A stretch of 19,534 nt of DNA from S012-109 sp964425105 (GCA_964425105.1 CAYRLE010000046.1:1-19534), one strand, 5' to 3'. Positions 7,423 through 15,161 are shown, counted from the stretch's first letter. The notes: generated by a model from the letters alone, not told the origin. Made by a program: numbers and translations.

Positions 7423-8829
7423 GTGGCGCACGACGCCTGCAGCAGTACCGAAATGATTCCCCACTTACGGCGCGTCCAGGGCCCTGTTGATCTGCTGGCC
7501 CTCCATCAAGCGCAGCCCACGCGCTATCCCTGTCTGCTGGAGAGCGTGGTCCACGGTCCGCCCCAGGCACGCTACGACATCCTGTTCGCCTTTCCCGGCG
7601 AGGCCCTGCGTCTCGATGCCGGACTCAAACTCTGCGGCGGCCCTGCCAGGGGCGACGATTTCCTCGCCGCCTTCGACCATTGGTGGCAGGCCCTGCGCAG
7701 CCCCGCAAGCAGCAACTGTCCGCTGCCTTTCCACGGTGGCTGGTTCCTGTTTCTGGGCTATGAACTGGCGGCCCAGGTGGAACCGGTGCTGCGGCTGCCC
7801 TTGGCCGAACATTCCCCGCTGCCGGTGGCCTGCGCCGTGCGTGCGCCGGCGGCGCTGATCCATGACCACCATGAGCAGGCGTACTGGCTGGTGGCCGAGC
7901 CCGGTTGTGAGGATCTGCTGGAGGTGATGGCGGCAGATGTTGCGGACAGTGCCTCGTTCCTTCCCGACACCATGGTGTCCCTAGTGGACATTGTCAGGGA
8001 GGACGATGCCCGGCCTTACCTGGCCAGCGTGGAACGCATCAAGCAGTACATTCTTGCCGGCGATGTCTTTCAGGTGAACCTTTCCCGCGCCTGGCGCGGC
8101 GTACTGGAAGCGGAGGGGGTGCACCCTGCTGCGTATGGAGATGGGGCGCTGTACCGGCGCCTGCGCGCCGTCAACCCGGCGCCCTTTGCCGGCCTCTGCG
8201 CCATGGACGACTGGGCGGTGATCAGTTCTTCGCCGGAACGCCTGGTGGCGCTGCGCGGAGGCAGGGTGGAGACCCGCCCCATCGCCGGCACGGCACCGCG
8301 TACGGTAGACGATGCGGCGCTGGAGCAGCGTCTGATGTGTCACCCCAAGGAGCGTGCCGAACACATCATGCTCATCGACCTGGAACGCAACGACCTGGGG
8401 CGGGTCTGTGTGCCGGGCACGGTGGAAGTGAATGAACTCCTGGCCCTGGAGTCCTATGCCTACGTGCACCATCTGGTATCCAATGTCCGGGGTATCAAGC
8501 GTCCTGAGGTCACGCCGGGTGAGGTGATCCGCGCCGTGTTCCCCGGCGGCACCATCACCGGCTGTCCCAAGGTGCGCTGCATGGAAATCATCGCCGAACT
8601 GGAAGGCGAGGCGCGCGGCGCCTACACCGGCGCCCTGGGCTACGTCAACCGCGACGGCAGCATGGATCTCAACATTCTCATCCGCACCATGGTCAGAGAG
8701 GGCCGGCAGCTCTGCCTGCGCGCCGGCGCCGGTATCGTCGCCGACTCCATTCCCGCCCGCGAACTGGAGGAGACCCGCGCCAAGGCGCGCGGTATGCTGG
8801 CAGCGTTGGCGGGTGATGAGTATGAGTAA
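7423..8829 (+). CDS. pabB: Aminodeoxychorismate synthase component I (PabB)
   Basis: This 468-residue chorismate-binding enzyme aminates chorismate to 4-amino-4-deoxychorismate with ammonia from a PabA/TrpG partner, which is not encoded here. Motifs: CLLESVV (37-43) with GGWFLFLGYE in the N-terminal domain; GDVFQVNLS (213-221), SSPERL (269-274), KERAEHIMLIDLERNDLGRV (309-328) and FPGGTITGCPKVRCMEI (373-389) in the catalytic domain. The adjacent pabC and the GGTITG form favour PabB. However, residues 286-290 are PIAGT; E. coli PabB has PIKGT with a nucleophilic lysine, and Ala is the TrpE pattern. The start is GTG 7423 or ATG 7453, neither with a clear ribosome site. The final GDEYE and stop lie in repeat-like sequence of heptamer element 4. 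Confidence 0.85.
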   Translation: MAHDACSSTEMIPHLRRVQGPVDLLALHQAQPTRYPCLLESVVHGPPQARYDILFAFPGEALRLDAGLKLCGGPARGDDFLAAFDHWWQALRSPASSNCPLPFHGGWFLFLGYELAAQVEPVLRLPLAEHSPLPVACAVRAPAALIHDHHEQAYWLVAEPGCEDLLEVMAADVADSASFLPDTMVSLVDIVREDDARPYLASVERIKQYILAGDVFQVNLSRAWRGVLEAEGVHPAAYGDGALYRRLRAVNPAPFAGLCAMDDWAVISSSPERLVALRGGRVETRPIAGTAPRTVDDAALEQRLMCHPKERAEHIMLIDLERNDLGRVCVPGTVEVNELLALESYAYVHHLVSNVRGIKRPEVTPGEVIRAVFPGGTITGCPKVRCMEIIAELEGEARGAYTGALGYVNRDGSMDLNILIRTMVREGRQLCLRAGAGIVADSIPARELEETRAKARGMLAALAGDEYE

Positions 8830-8901
8830 TGCGTGATGCGTGGGGAAAGGACCGCTCTCACCGCCCATCACGCATTACCCATTACCCATTACTCATTACC
8901 C
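8813..8901. repeat. Heptamer inverted-repeat element 4 (pabB-pabC gap)
   Basis: The left arm contains TGATGAG, TAATGCG and TGATGCG units from within the last pabB codons to 8840. The pabB stop TAA (8827-8829) is the start of a TAATGCG unit. The right arm (8866-8901) carries CATCACG, CATTACC and CATTACT units. GTAATGCGTGATG at 8826-8838 pairs perfectly with 8866-8878. Confidence 0.85.
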
Positions 8902-8923
8902 TCCCCCCACTAGCCGCTATAAT
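8896..8923 (+). promoter_or_regulatory. Possible sigma-70 promoter for pabC
   Basis: A perfect -10 TATAAT lies at 8918-8923. The best -35 at 16 bases is TTACCC (8896-8901), formed by the last repeat unit of heptamer element 4. It is weak in the -35 but well placed 35 bases before pabC. Confidence 0.4.
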
Positions 8924-8958
8924 GGACGACGAGTCAGCCCATATCCGATGAACCACTC

Positions 8959-9777
8959 ATGCGCTATCTAGTAAACGGCGAAGCACAGGAAGCTCTGAGC
9001 ATTCACGACCGGGGCCTGCATTATGGCGACGGCCTGTTCGAGACCATGGCCGTGGTCAATGGTGTGCTGCCCCTGTGGGCACAGCACATGACGCGCCTGT
9101 GCAACGATGCCCGCCGCCTCGGCATACCGCCTCCCGATCTCAATTTGCTGCAGGCGGAGGCCGAGCGCTTGTGCAACGGTGTCAGCCAGGGAGTGCTCAA
9201 GATCATTCTGACCCGCGGCGCAGGGCGGGGCTATCGCATACCTTCGGAGGCCACGCCAACCCGCATTCTCTACCGTTATCCCTGGCCCGCCTGGCCTGCT
9301 GCTTATGCAGATCACGGGGTCAGGGTGCGCATCTGCGAACTGCGCCTGGCCGGCAATCCCCGCCTGGCGGGGATCAAGCACCTCAACCGCCTGGAGCAGG
9401 TACTGGCCCGCAGCGAGTGGCAGGACGAGGCGATTGCAGAAGGATTGCTGCTGGATCAGGCCGGGCATGTCATCGAGGGCACCCAGAGCAACGTGTTCAT
9501 CGTCCAGGCGGGCCGTCTGCTGACACCCCGACTGTCACAGTGCGGCGTGGCCGGTGTGATGAGGGGGCTGATCATGACGCAGGCGCAGCAGCTGGCCATC
9601 GCCTGCGAGGAGGCCGAACTGCGCCTGGCGCAGGTGCTGGAGGCCGATGAAGTCTTTCTCTGCAACAGCCTGGCAGGCATCTGGCCGGTGCGCGCCATCG
9701 GCGAGGTCACTTATCCCGGCAGTGAGCTGACCCTGCGCCTGGCCCAGCATGTGCGGCGGCTGCTGCAGGCGCCATGA
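8959..9777 (+). CDS. pabC: Aminodeoxychorismate lyase
   Basis: This 272-residue fold-type IV PLP enzyme splits 4-amino-4-deoxychorismate into p-aminobenzoate and pyruvate for folate synthesis. The PLP lysine is Lys140 in LAGIKHLNRLEQVLA, the same number as in E. coli PabC. DRGLHYGDGLFETM (17-30) and EGTQSNVFIV are the family signatures and separate it from branched-chain aminotransferases together with the mltG-tmk-holB neighbours. The ATG at 8959 has no strong Shine-Dalgarno. The TGA stop lies 10 bases before the mltG start. Confidence 0.93.
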   Translation: MRYLVNGEAQEALSIHDRGLHYGDGLFETMAVVNGVLPLWAQHMTRLCNDARRLGIPPPDLNLLQAEAERLCNGVSQGVLKIILTRGAGRGYRIPSEATPTRILYRYPWPAWPAAYADHGVRVRICELRLAGNPRLAGIKHLNRLEQVLARSEWQDEAIAEGLLLDQAGHVIEGTQSNVFIVQAGRLLTPRLSQCGVAGVMRGLIMTQAQQLAIACEEAELRLAQVLEADEVFLCNSLAGIWPVRAIGEVTYPGSELTLRLAQHVRRLLQAP

Positions 9778-9787
9778 GGGAAGTGTG

Positions 9788-10804
9788 ATGGCCACCCTGC
9801 TGCGCAAACTTCTCGGTGCGCTGATCATCGCGGGCAGCTTCGGAGGCGGCTGGCTGCTGATGGATCTCCAGCAATATGTCCATACCCCGCTGCCGCTGGA
9901 GCAGCCCATGGTGTTCACCGTGGAGCAGGGCAGCAGCCTGATCGCCATCGCCGGGACGCTCCAGAAACAGGGGCTCGTGGAGCATCCCGCTTATCTGCTC
10001 TGGTATGCACGCTGGCAGGGGGAGGCGGACCGCATCAAGGCCGGGGAGTACGCCCTGCAGCCGGGTGTGACGCCTGCCCAACTGCTGCGTCAGCTGGTGG
10101 AGGGGGCGGTGGCGCAGTATGCCGTCACTATTCCCGAGGGCTGGACCTTTCACCAGCTGCGGGCGGCTCTGCAGGGCAACGAAGTGCTGCGCCATACCCT
10201 GGAAGGACTGGATGACGAGGCCGTCATGAAACGCCTCGGCCATCCCGGCGAGCACCCGGAAGGCCGCTTCTATCCCGATACCTATTTCTTTCCCCGCGGC
10301 AGCACTGACCTGGCGGTGCTGGCGCGCGCCTATGAGGCCATGGCGCAGCGCCTGGCGGAGGAATGGGCGCAACGCGACCCCGGCCTGCCTTACCGGACGC
10401 CCTATGAGGCCTTGATCATGGCCTCCATCATCGAGAAAGAAACCGCCATTCCTGAGGAACGGGCCCTGATCGCCGGCGTCTTCGTGCGCCGCCTGCAAAG
10501 GAACATGCGCCTGCAGACCGATCCCACGGTGATCTACGGCCTGGGGCAGGACTTCGATGGCAATCTGCGGCGCCGCGATCTCAAGGCCGCGACTCCCTAC
10601 AATACCTATCTGCGGCGTGGCTTGCCGCCCACCCCCATCGCCCTGCCCGGTGGGGAGGCCCTGCATGCCGCCCTCCATCCAGCGCCCGGGGCGGCCCTCT
10701 ATTTCGTGGCCCGGGGCGATGGCAGCCATTATTTCTCAGCGACCATCGAGGAACACAACGCCGCCGTCAGGCGCTATCAACTGAGAAGGAGTGCTGGGCC
10801 ATGA
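9788..10804 (+). CDS. mltG: Endolytic murein transglycosylase MltG (YceG)
   Basis: From the ATG at 9788 the protein is 338 residues (E. coli 340). One N-terminal membrane segment at about residues 8-26 (LLGALIIAGSFGGGWLLM) anchors it to the inner membrane, with the rest in the periplasm. The YceG domain follows: LysM-like part (about 40-110), then EGRFYPDTYFF, ASIIEKET (212-219) containing the family's catalytic Glu, TDPTVIYGLG and YNTYLRRGLPPTPI. It cleaves nascent glycan strands and is proposed to set their length. AGGGAAG directly precedes the start, and the end overlaps tmk by ATGA. An upstream in-frame start at 9749 would lie inside pabC and is rejected. Confidence 0.95.
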   Translation: MATLLRKLLGALIIAGSFGGGWLLMDLQQYVHTPLPLEQPMVFTVEQGSSLIAIAGTLQKQGLVEHPAYLLWYARWQGEADRIKAGEYALQPGVTPAQLLRQLVEGAVAQYAVTIPEGWTFHQLRAALQGNEVLRHTLEGLDDEAVMKRLGHPGEHPEGRFYPDTYFFPRGSTDLAVLARAYEAMAQRLAEEWAQRDPGLPYRTPYEALIMASIIEKETAIPEERALIAGVFVRRLQRNMRLQTDPTVIYGLGQDFDGNLRRRDLKAATPYNTYLRRGLPPTPIALPGGEALHAALHPAPGAALYFVARGDGSHYFSATIEEHNAAVRRYQLRRSAGP

Positions 10805-11433
10805 AAGCGGGACGATTCATCACCGTGGAAGGCATAGAAGGCGTCGGCAAGAGCACCAATCTCCGCTTCATCAAGGAGTTCCTCGAGCTTCACGATGTGG
10901 AAGTGGTGATGACCCGCGAACCCGGCGGCACTACACTGGGGGAGGAACTGCGCGAGTTGTTGCTGGCCCATCGCCATGACGGCATGGCGGCCGATACCGA
11001 ACTGCTGCTCATGTTCGCGGCCCGCGCCGAACATCTGGCGGCCCTGATCAGGCCCGCCCTGGCGCGGGGCAGTTACGTGGTCTGCGACCGTTTCACCGAT
11101 GCCACCTATGCCTACCAGGGAGCCGGGCGCGGTATACCCGCGCAGCGTATCGCCGCCTTGGAGCACTGGGTTCAGGGCGAACTGCGCCCCCATCTCACCC
11201 TGCTGCTGGATGTGCCGGTGGCGGTGGGGCGCAAGCGGGCCGCAAGCCGGGATGTGGCCGACCGCTTCGAGCGCGAGGAGGAGGCGTTCTTCGAGCGCGT
11301 CAGACGTTGTTATCTGGAGATGGCCCGCCGCGAGCCGCAGCGCTTTCGCATCATCGATGCCTCCCGCCCCCTGCAGGAGGTGCAGGCCCAACTGGCCGCT
11401 GTCCTCGAGGCCTGGCTGGGGGAGGACGGATGA
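10801..11433 (+). CDS. tmk: Thymidylate kinase
   Basis: This 210-residue P-loop kinase converts dTMP to dTDP. The Walker A is EGIEGVGKST (10-19), followed by TREPGGTTLGEELR (38-51), the DRF motif DRFTDATYAYQGAGRG (96-111) and an arginine-bearing lid ending in ADRFERE. An AAGGAG site precedes the ATG, which overlaps the mltG stop; its own TGA overlaps the holB ATG, so the three genes are probably translationally coupled. Confidence 0.96.
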   Translation: MKAGRFITVEGIEGVGKSTNLRFIKEFLELHDVEVVMTREPGGTTLGEELRELLLAHRHDGMAADTELLLMFAARAEHLAALIRPALARGSYVVCDRFTDATYAYQGAGRGIPAQRIAALEHWVQGELRPHLTLLLDVPVAVGRKRAASRDVADRFEREEEAFFERVRRCYLEMARREPQRFRIIDASRPLQEVQAQLAAVLEAWLGEDG

Positions 11434-12428
11434 CTGCGGACAGGCAGGAGGAGTTGCTGCCCTGGCATGTGGATCTCTGGCGCATGCTGCAGGATGCCCG
11501 CCGCCAGGGGCGTTTGTCCCATGGGCTCCTGTTGCACGGCCCAGCGGGGACCGGCAAGGACAGCTTCGCCCGTCTGTTGTGCCAGTCGCTGTTGTGTCAC
11601 GAGCCGGAGGAGGGCGGGCTGCCCTGTGGCCATTGTCGGAGTTGTACGCTGTTCGCGGTGGGGAACCATCCCGATCTGCGTCAACTCAGTCCCCTGCCGG
11701 ACAAGAAACAGATCGCGGTGGACCAGGTTAGGGCGATTGGGGATTTCCTCGCCCTGAAGTCCCAGTACGGCCACGCCCAGTGCGTACACATCACGCCCGC
11801 CGAACTGCTCAACGAGAATGCCGCCAACAGCTTGCTCAAGACCCTGGAGGAGCCCTCGGGGGATGTCTTTCTGATCCTCGTGACGCAGCGTCCCGCTGCC
11901 CTGCCGGCTACCATTCGCAGCCGCTGCCAGAAGCTGCTGTTTCCCATCCCCGAGCGGGAGCAGGCGCTGCACTGGCTGTCACAGCGCCTCCCCCCGGGAG
12001 GGGAGGCGGAAACCTTGCTGGGACTGGCCGCTGGCGCACCCCTGGCTGCCCTTGCCCTGGCGGATGGCGTGGCCATAGGTCGGCGCGTGGAAATGTTGGC
12101 CGACCTGGAACAATTGTTGGCGGGACAGGGGGATGCCGTGACCATCGCAGCGAAATGGTTAAAGTTGGACGCCAAAGACGCGCTATATTGTTTATATGGC
12201 TGGACCGTCGACATGGTGCGCCTGCGCCTGGGCGGGGATGCGCCTGCCCTTGCCAATCCCGATCTGCACCGGCGACTGGCCGCAACCGCCTGTCTCCTGG
12301 ATGGCAGGCAGCTGTTCCGGCAGCTGGACAAGGTCAGTGAGGCGCTGCGCCTGCTGGACCGTCAGCTCAATGAACAATTGCTGCTGGAAGATGTGCTCAT
12401 CAGCTGGCAGCAGGACACAAACCCTTAG
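11430..12428 (+). CDS. holB: DNA polymerase III subunit delta prime
   Basis: The 332-residue protein (E. coli 334) is the delta prime stator of the clamp loader. It shows a P-loop-like GPAGTGKD (37-44), which keeps the lysine that is lost in E. coli delta prime. A zinc module follows at Cys56, Cys66, Cys69 and Cys72, then NENAANSLLKTLEEP (128-142) and the SRC motif in TIRSRCQ (161-167) that supplies an arginine finger to the neighbouring ATPase. The ATG at 11430 overlaps the tmk stop; an upstream in-frame start inside tmk is rejected. Confidence 0.94.
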   Translation: MTADRQEELLPWHVDLWRMLQDARRQGRLSHGLLLHGPAGTGKDSFARLLCQSLLCHEPEEGGLPCGHCRSCTLFAVGNHPDLRQLSPLPDKKQIAVDQVRAIGDFLALKSQYGHAQCVHITPAELLNENAANSLLKTLEEPSGDVFLILVTQRPAALPATIRSRCQKLLFPIPEREQALHWLSQRLPPGGEAETLLGLAAGAPLAALALADGVAIGRRVEMLADLEQLLAGQGDAVTIAAKWLKLDAKDALYCLYGWTVDMVRLRLGGDAPALANPDLHRRLAATACLLDGRQLFRQLDKVSEALRLLDRQLNEQLLLEDVLISWQQDTNP

Positions 12429-12443
12429 GAAGGCACCGCAGAC

Positions 12444-12830
12444 ATGAGTGAAGAAGCCGCCCGCAGCGAAGCACAGAAGCCCGTCCCCCATGGCTCGCGC
12501 CAGGGCATCCTGTCCCTGGCCATCAAGGACAAGGGGTCGCTCTACTCTGCCTATATCTCCTTCTTCAAGGGCGGCGGCATCTTCATCCCCACCAACAAGC
12601 AATATTCGCTGGGCGATGAAGTCTTCATCCTGCTGACCCTGATGGAGGAGACGGAGAAGATGCCGGTGGTGGGGAAGGTGGCCTGGATCAATCCCACCGG
12701 CGCCCATGGACATTTCGTATCGGGCATCGGCGTTCAGTTCATCGACAAGGACAGCGAGGCGGTGCGCAACAAGATCGAAACCTACCTGGCCGGCGCCTTG
12801 AAATCCGACCGCATGACGCATACGATGTAA
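12444..12830 (+). CDS. pilZ: Type IV pilus assembly protein PilZ
   Basis: This 128-residue protein closely resembles P. aeruginosa PilZ: GILSLAIKDKGSLYSAYISF, GIFIPTNKQYSLGDEVFILL, VGKVAWINPTGAHG, GIGVQF and a nearly identical C-terminus NKIETYLAGALKSDRxTHTM. It belongs to the non-canonical PilZ class that lacks the RxxxR c-di-GMP motif and acts through the pilus motor PilB and FimX in known systems. AGGAAGG lies 10 bases before the ATG. The holB-pilZ-tatD order matches Pseudomonas. It predicts a type IV pilus encoded elsewhere. The stop TAA is the start of heptamer element 5. Confidence 0.96.
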   Translation: MSEEAARSEAQKPVPHGSRQGILSLAIKDKGSLYSAYISFFKGGGIFIPTNKQYSLGDEVFILLTLMEETEKMPVVGKVAWINPTGAHGHFVSGIGVQFIDKDSEAVRNKIETYLAGALKSDRMTHTM

Positions 12831-12952
12831 TGGGTAATGGGTAATGGGTAATGGGTAATGGGTGATGAGTAATGGGTGATGAGTGATGAGTGATGTGTGT
12901 GGGGCGCGCGAACTACCAAGCCACTTCACTCATCACTCATCACGCATTACCC
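12828..12952. repeat. Heptamer inverted-repeat element 5 (pilZ-tatD gap), the longest copy
   Basis: Ten heptamers run without interruption from the pilZ stop codon: five TAATGGG, then TGATGAG, TAATGGG, TGATGAG, TGATGAG and TGATGTG (12828-12897). After a unique centre, the right arm at 12926-12952 carries reverse-complement units. Bases 12869-12893 pair with 12926-12950 at 24 of 25 positions, a very stable hairpin. Confidence 0.9.
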
Positions 12953-12962
12953 AACATGCCGG

Positions 12963-12992
12963 TTGCACTTCCCCTCGCTCCTCACGCATAAT
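12963..12992 (+). promoter_or_regulatory. Possible sigma-70 promoter for tatD
   Basis: TTGCAC (12963-12968) is followed after 18 bases by CATAAT (12987-12992), just downstream of heptamer element 5 and 60 bases before tatD. The -10 matches 5 of 6, the -35 only 3 of 6. Confidence 0.35.
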
Positions 12993-13051
12993 TCCGTAAA
13001 GCGAAAACCGCCCGGCAAGACCCAGTCCACGAGCCTCGACGCAGAACTCTT

Positions 13052-13861
13052 ATGCCCCCCAATCCAACGCCGTTACCATCGGGCTTGAACCTGGTCGATT
13101 CCCATTGCCATCTGGACCGTCTGGATCTCGATGCCCTGGGCAGCGATCTGGACGGCGTGCTGGCCACTGCCCGCGAACTGGGGGTGGAACGCATGCTGTG
13201 CGTGGCCATCAACCGCGCTGAACTGCCCCAGGTGCTGGCGCTGGCGCGCCGCTATGAGCCGGTCTATGCCTCTGTCGGTGTGCACCCCAACGAAGAGGAG
13301 GCGGAGGAGGTGACAGAGGCGGAGTTGCTGGCCCTGGCAGACCACCCCAAGGTCATTGCCATGGGCGAGACCGGCCTGGACTATTTTCGCAGTGAGGGCG
13401 ATCTGGAATGGCAGCGCGCGCGCTTCCGCCGCCATATCGCCGCCGCCCGCGCCTGCGGCCTGCCGCTCATCATCCACACCCGCGATGCGGCAACGGACAC
13501 CCTGCGCATCATGGAGGAAGAGGGCGCGGCCGAGGTGGGCGGCGTCATGCATTGCTTCACCGGTAATTGGGAGACCGCCCAGGCCGCACTGGATCTGGGC
13601 TTTTATATTTCCTTCTCAGGAATCGTCACCTTCAAGAATGCCCGGGAACTCCAGGCAGTGGCGCGACAAGTGCCCGATGAGCGGCTGCTGGTGGAGACGG
13701 ACGCCCCCTATTTGACGCCGGTGCCCTACCGGGGCAAGGCCAACCAACCGGGCTATGTACGCTACGTGGCCGAGTTCCTCGCCACCCTGCGCGACACCGA
13801 CCTGGCGCATATCGCGAAGAGAACGACAGAAAACTTCAATAGATTATTCAAGACGATATAA
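13052..13861 (+). CDS. TatD-family metal-dependent hydrolase (YcfH-like DNase)
   Basis: This 269-residue TIM-barrel hydrolase has all expected metal ligands: His18 and His20 (DSHCHLD), Glu106 (GETGLDYF), His142 (IHTRDA), His167 (MHCFTGN) and Asp217 (ETDAPYLTP). TatD proteins act as 3'-5' exonucleases or deoxyribonucleases. The position after holB-pilZ matches E. coli ycfH (next to holB) and the Pseudomonas tatD-like gene, so the YcfH branch is likely. The ATG at 13052 has no clear ribosome site. It is the last + strand gene of the long run, convergent with the aminotransferase-like gene. Confidence 0.93.
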   Translation: MPPNPTPLPSGLNLVDSHCHLDRLDLDALGSDLDGVLATARELGVERMLCVAINRAELPQVLALARRYEPVYASVGVHPNEEEAEEVTEAELLALADHPKVIAMGETGLDYFRSEGDLEWQRARFRRHIAAARACGLPLIIHTRDAATDTLRIMEEEGAAEVGGVMHCFTGNWETAQAALDLGFYISFSGIVTFKNARELQAVARQVPDERLLVETDAPYLTPVPYRGKANQPGYVRYVAEFLATLRDTDLAHIAKRTTENFNRLFKTI

Positions 13862-13884
13862 CTAATATCTAAGTAAGTTCGGCA

Positions 13885-13902
13885 GGATGGGTAGTGCCCA
13901 CC
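13885..13902. repeat. Short REP-like palindromic sequence, copy 2
   Basis: GGATGGGTAGTGCCCACC lies between the convergent tatD and aminotransferase-like genes. It differs from 3555-3572 at two positions and can form a short TGGGT/GCCCA stem. It may mark the transcript ends here; no classic T-run terminator was seen in 13862-13918. Confidence 0.5.
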
Positions 13903-13918
13903 GAGAACAGGGCTTGGT

Positions 13919-15064
13919 TTATGAGCGGATGGCCGCCGTGAGCAGTTGCAGGGCGTGATCCAACTGGCGGCGGTTGTTGTGGAAATGCGCTGAAAACCTG
14001 ACGTTACCTGCGCGTTCGGCGCAAATAACTCCATGTTCCTGCAGATAGCTGACGATGCTGGAGGCTGGCTTGTGGTCATGGGAGAATGCCACGATGCCGG
14101 AGAGGCGTGACGCCTGGCGCGCCACTGTCACCTCAATCTCCTCAATATCATCAAGTCTTTCAATAAGATATCCAGTATTTCCGAGAACTATTCGAGATAT
14201 CTCGGGGATGCCGATTTCCAGCAGCAGGGAGAGGCTGGCTGAGAGGGCATGGATGCCCAGCATATTGGGGCTGCCGCATTCATAGCGGCGCGCGCTGTGC
14301 GCTACTTGCCACTGGCGGCGGTCGAAGTCATGGGGGTTCTCCACCATGTGCCAGCCATATTGGGTGGGACGCAAAGCCTCACGCACTTCTTCCCGCACGT
14401 AGAACAGCGCCAGGCCCTCCGGGCCCAGCAGCCATTTGTGGCCGTCCGCCACCAGGAAGTCGGCCTGGATTGCCTGAACGTCGCAGGGCAGGGCCCCGAG
14501 GCTCTGAATGGCATCGACGCAGAACAGGATCTGGCGGCGGCGGCAGTACTCGCCGATGCGCTCCAGGTCCATGCGCAGGCCGGAGGCAAACTGTACCGAG
14601 CTGATGCTGATGAGGCGGGTGCGTTCGTCCACCTGCTCAAAGAGGGCGTCCTCTGGCGTCTGGGCCGCTGCCAGCTGGGCCTCGCGGACGGCCACCCCCT
14701 GGGGCCGCAGGGATTCCCAGACGATGCGGTTGGAAGGGAACTCGGCGTCGCTGATGACAATATTGTCACCCCTCTGCCAGTCCAGGCCATAGGCCACCAT
14801 GGAAAGTCCTTCCGAGGTGTTCTTTACCAGGGCGATATCGTTGTAGGCGGGAGCGTTCAACAACTGCTGGGCCTGTTTGCGCAGCAGGACCTCCGTCTTC
14901 AGCCATTCCTCGTAGTTCAGCGATCCCTGGCGGACGTTCTCGTCCGCAAAGCGCCTCACCGCCTCGGCGGTGCGCTCGGGCCAGGGTGCCACGCCGGCGT
15001 GGTTGAGATGGATGACGGTGTCCAGGCGGGAAAACTCTGATTCAATGAGGTCTTCGTGGTTCAT
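13919..15064 (-). CDS. Class V aminotransferase-like PLP enzyme, substrate unknown
   Basis: This 381-residue fold-type I PLP protein is of the class V (NifS/SufS/isopenicillin-N-epimerase-like) family. Visible features are LNHAGVAPWP near the N-terminus, KNTSEGLSMVAYGL (81-94, cofactor phosphate region), the PLP-ring Asp184 with Gln187 in VDAIQSLG, and the Schiff-base Lys210 in DGHKWLLGPEG. The SufS-type catalytic cysteine loop (RTGHHCA-like) is absent; the C-terminal region reads ICAERAGNVRFSAHFHNN. A classical cysteine desulfurase role is therefore doubtful. Aminotransferase, lyase or epimerase activities are possible. A weak GGAA precedes the ATG. It is divergent from mobBA, which gives only a loose context. 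Confidence 0.85.
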   Translation of the reverse strand: MNHEDLIESEFSRLDTVIHLNHAGVAPWPERTAEAVRRFADENVRQGSLNYEEWLKTEVLLRKQAQQLLNAPAYNDIALVKNTSEGLSMVAYGLDWQRGDNIVISDAEFPSNRIVWESLRPQGVAVREAQLAAAQTPEDALFEQVDERTRLISISSVQFASGLRMDLERIGEYCRRRQILFCVDAIQSLGALPCDVQAIQADFLVADGHKWLLGPEGLALFYVREEVREALRPTQYGWHMVENPHDFDRRQWQVAHSARRYECGSPNMLGIHALSASLSLLLEIGIPEISRIVLGNTGYLIERLDDIEEIEVTVARQASRLSGIVAFSHDHKPASSIVSYLQEHGVICAERAGNVRFSAHFHNNRRQLDHALQLLTAAIRS

Positions 15065-15161
15065 GGCTTATTCCGTGCGGCATTGGCTTTGTGTGTACAG
15101 AGAGCAGGTATACTCTGGACCCATGCCCTTACACTAGAGGAAACCATGGGGAAGGACAAGC

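Noticed and set aside
6064..7464. 466-codon minus-strand open frame over fabF
   Set aside because: Shadow of fabF; low-complexity His/Gly/Asp composition and no family motif.
7423..8829. Calling this gene trpE because of LLES and PIAGT
   Set aside because: The direct pabC neighbour, GGTITG motif and location in the fab-pabC-mltG cluster favour PabB; the ambiguity is kept as a finding.
13919..15064. Cysteine desulfurase (SufS/IscS)
   Set aside because: The catalytic cysteine loop is not visible and no suf or isc genes are nearby.
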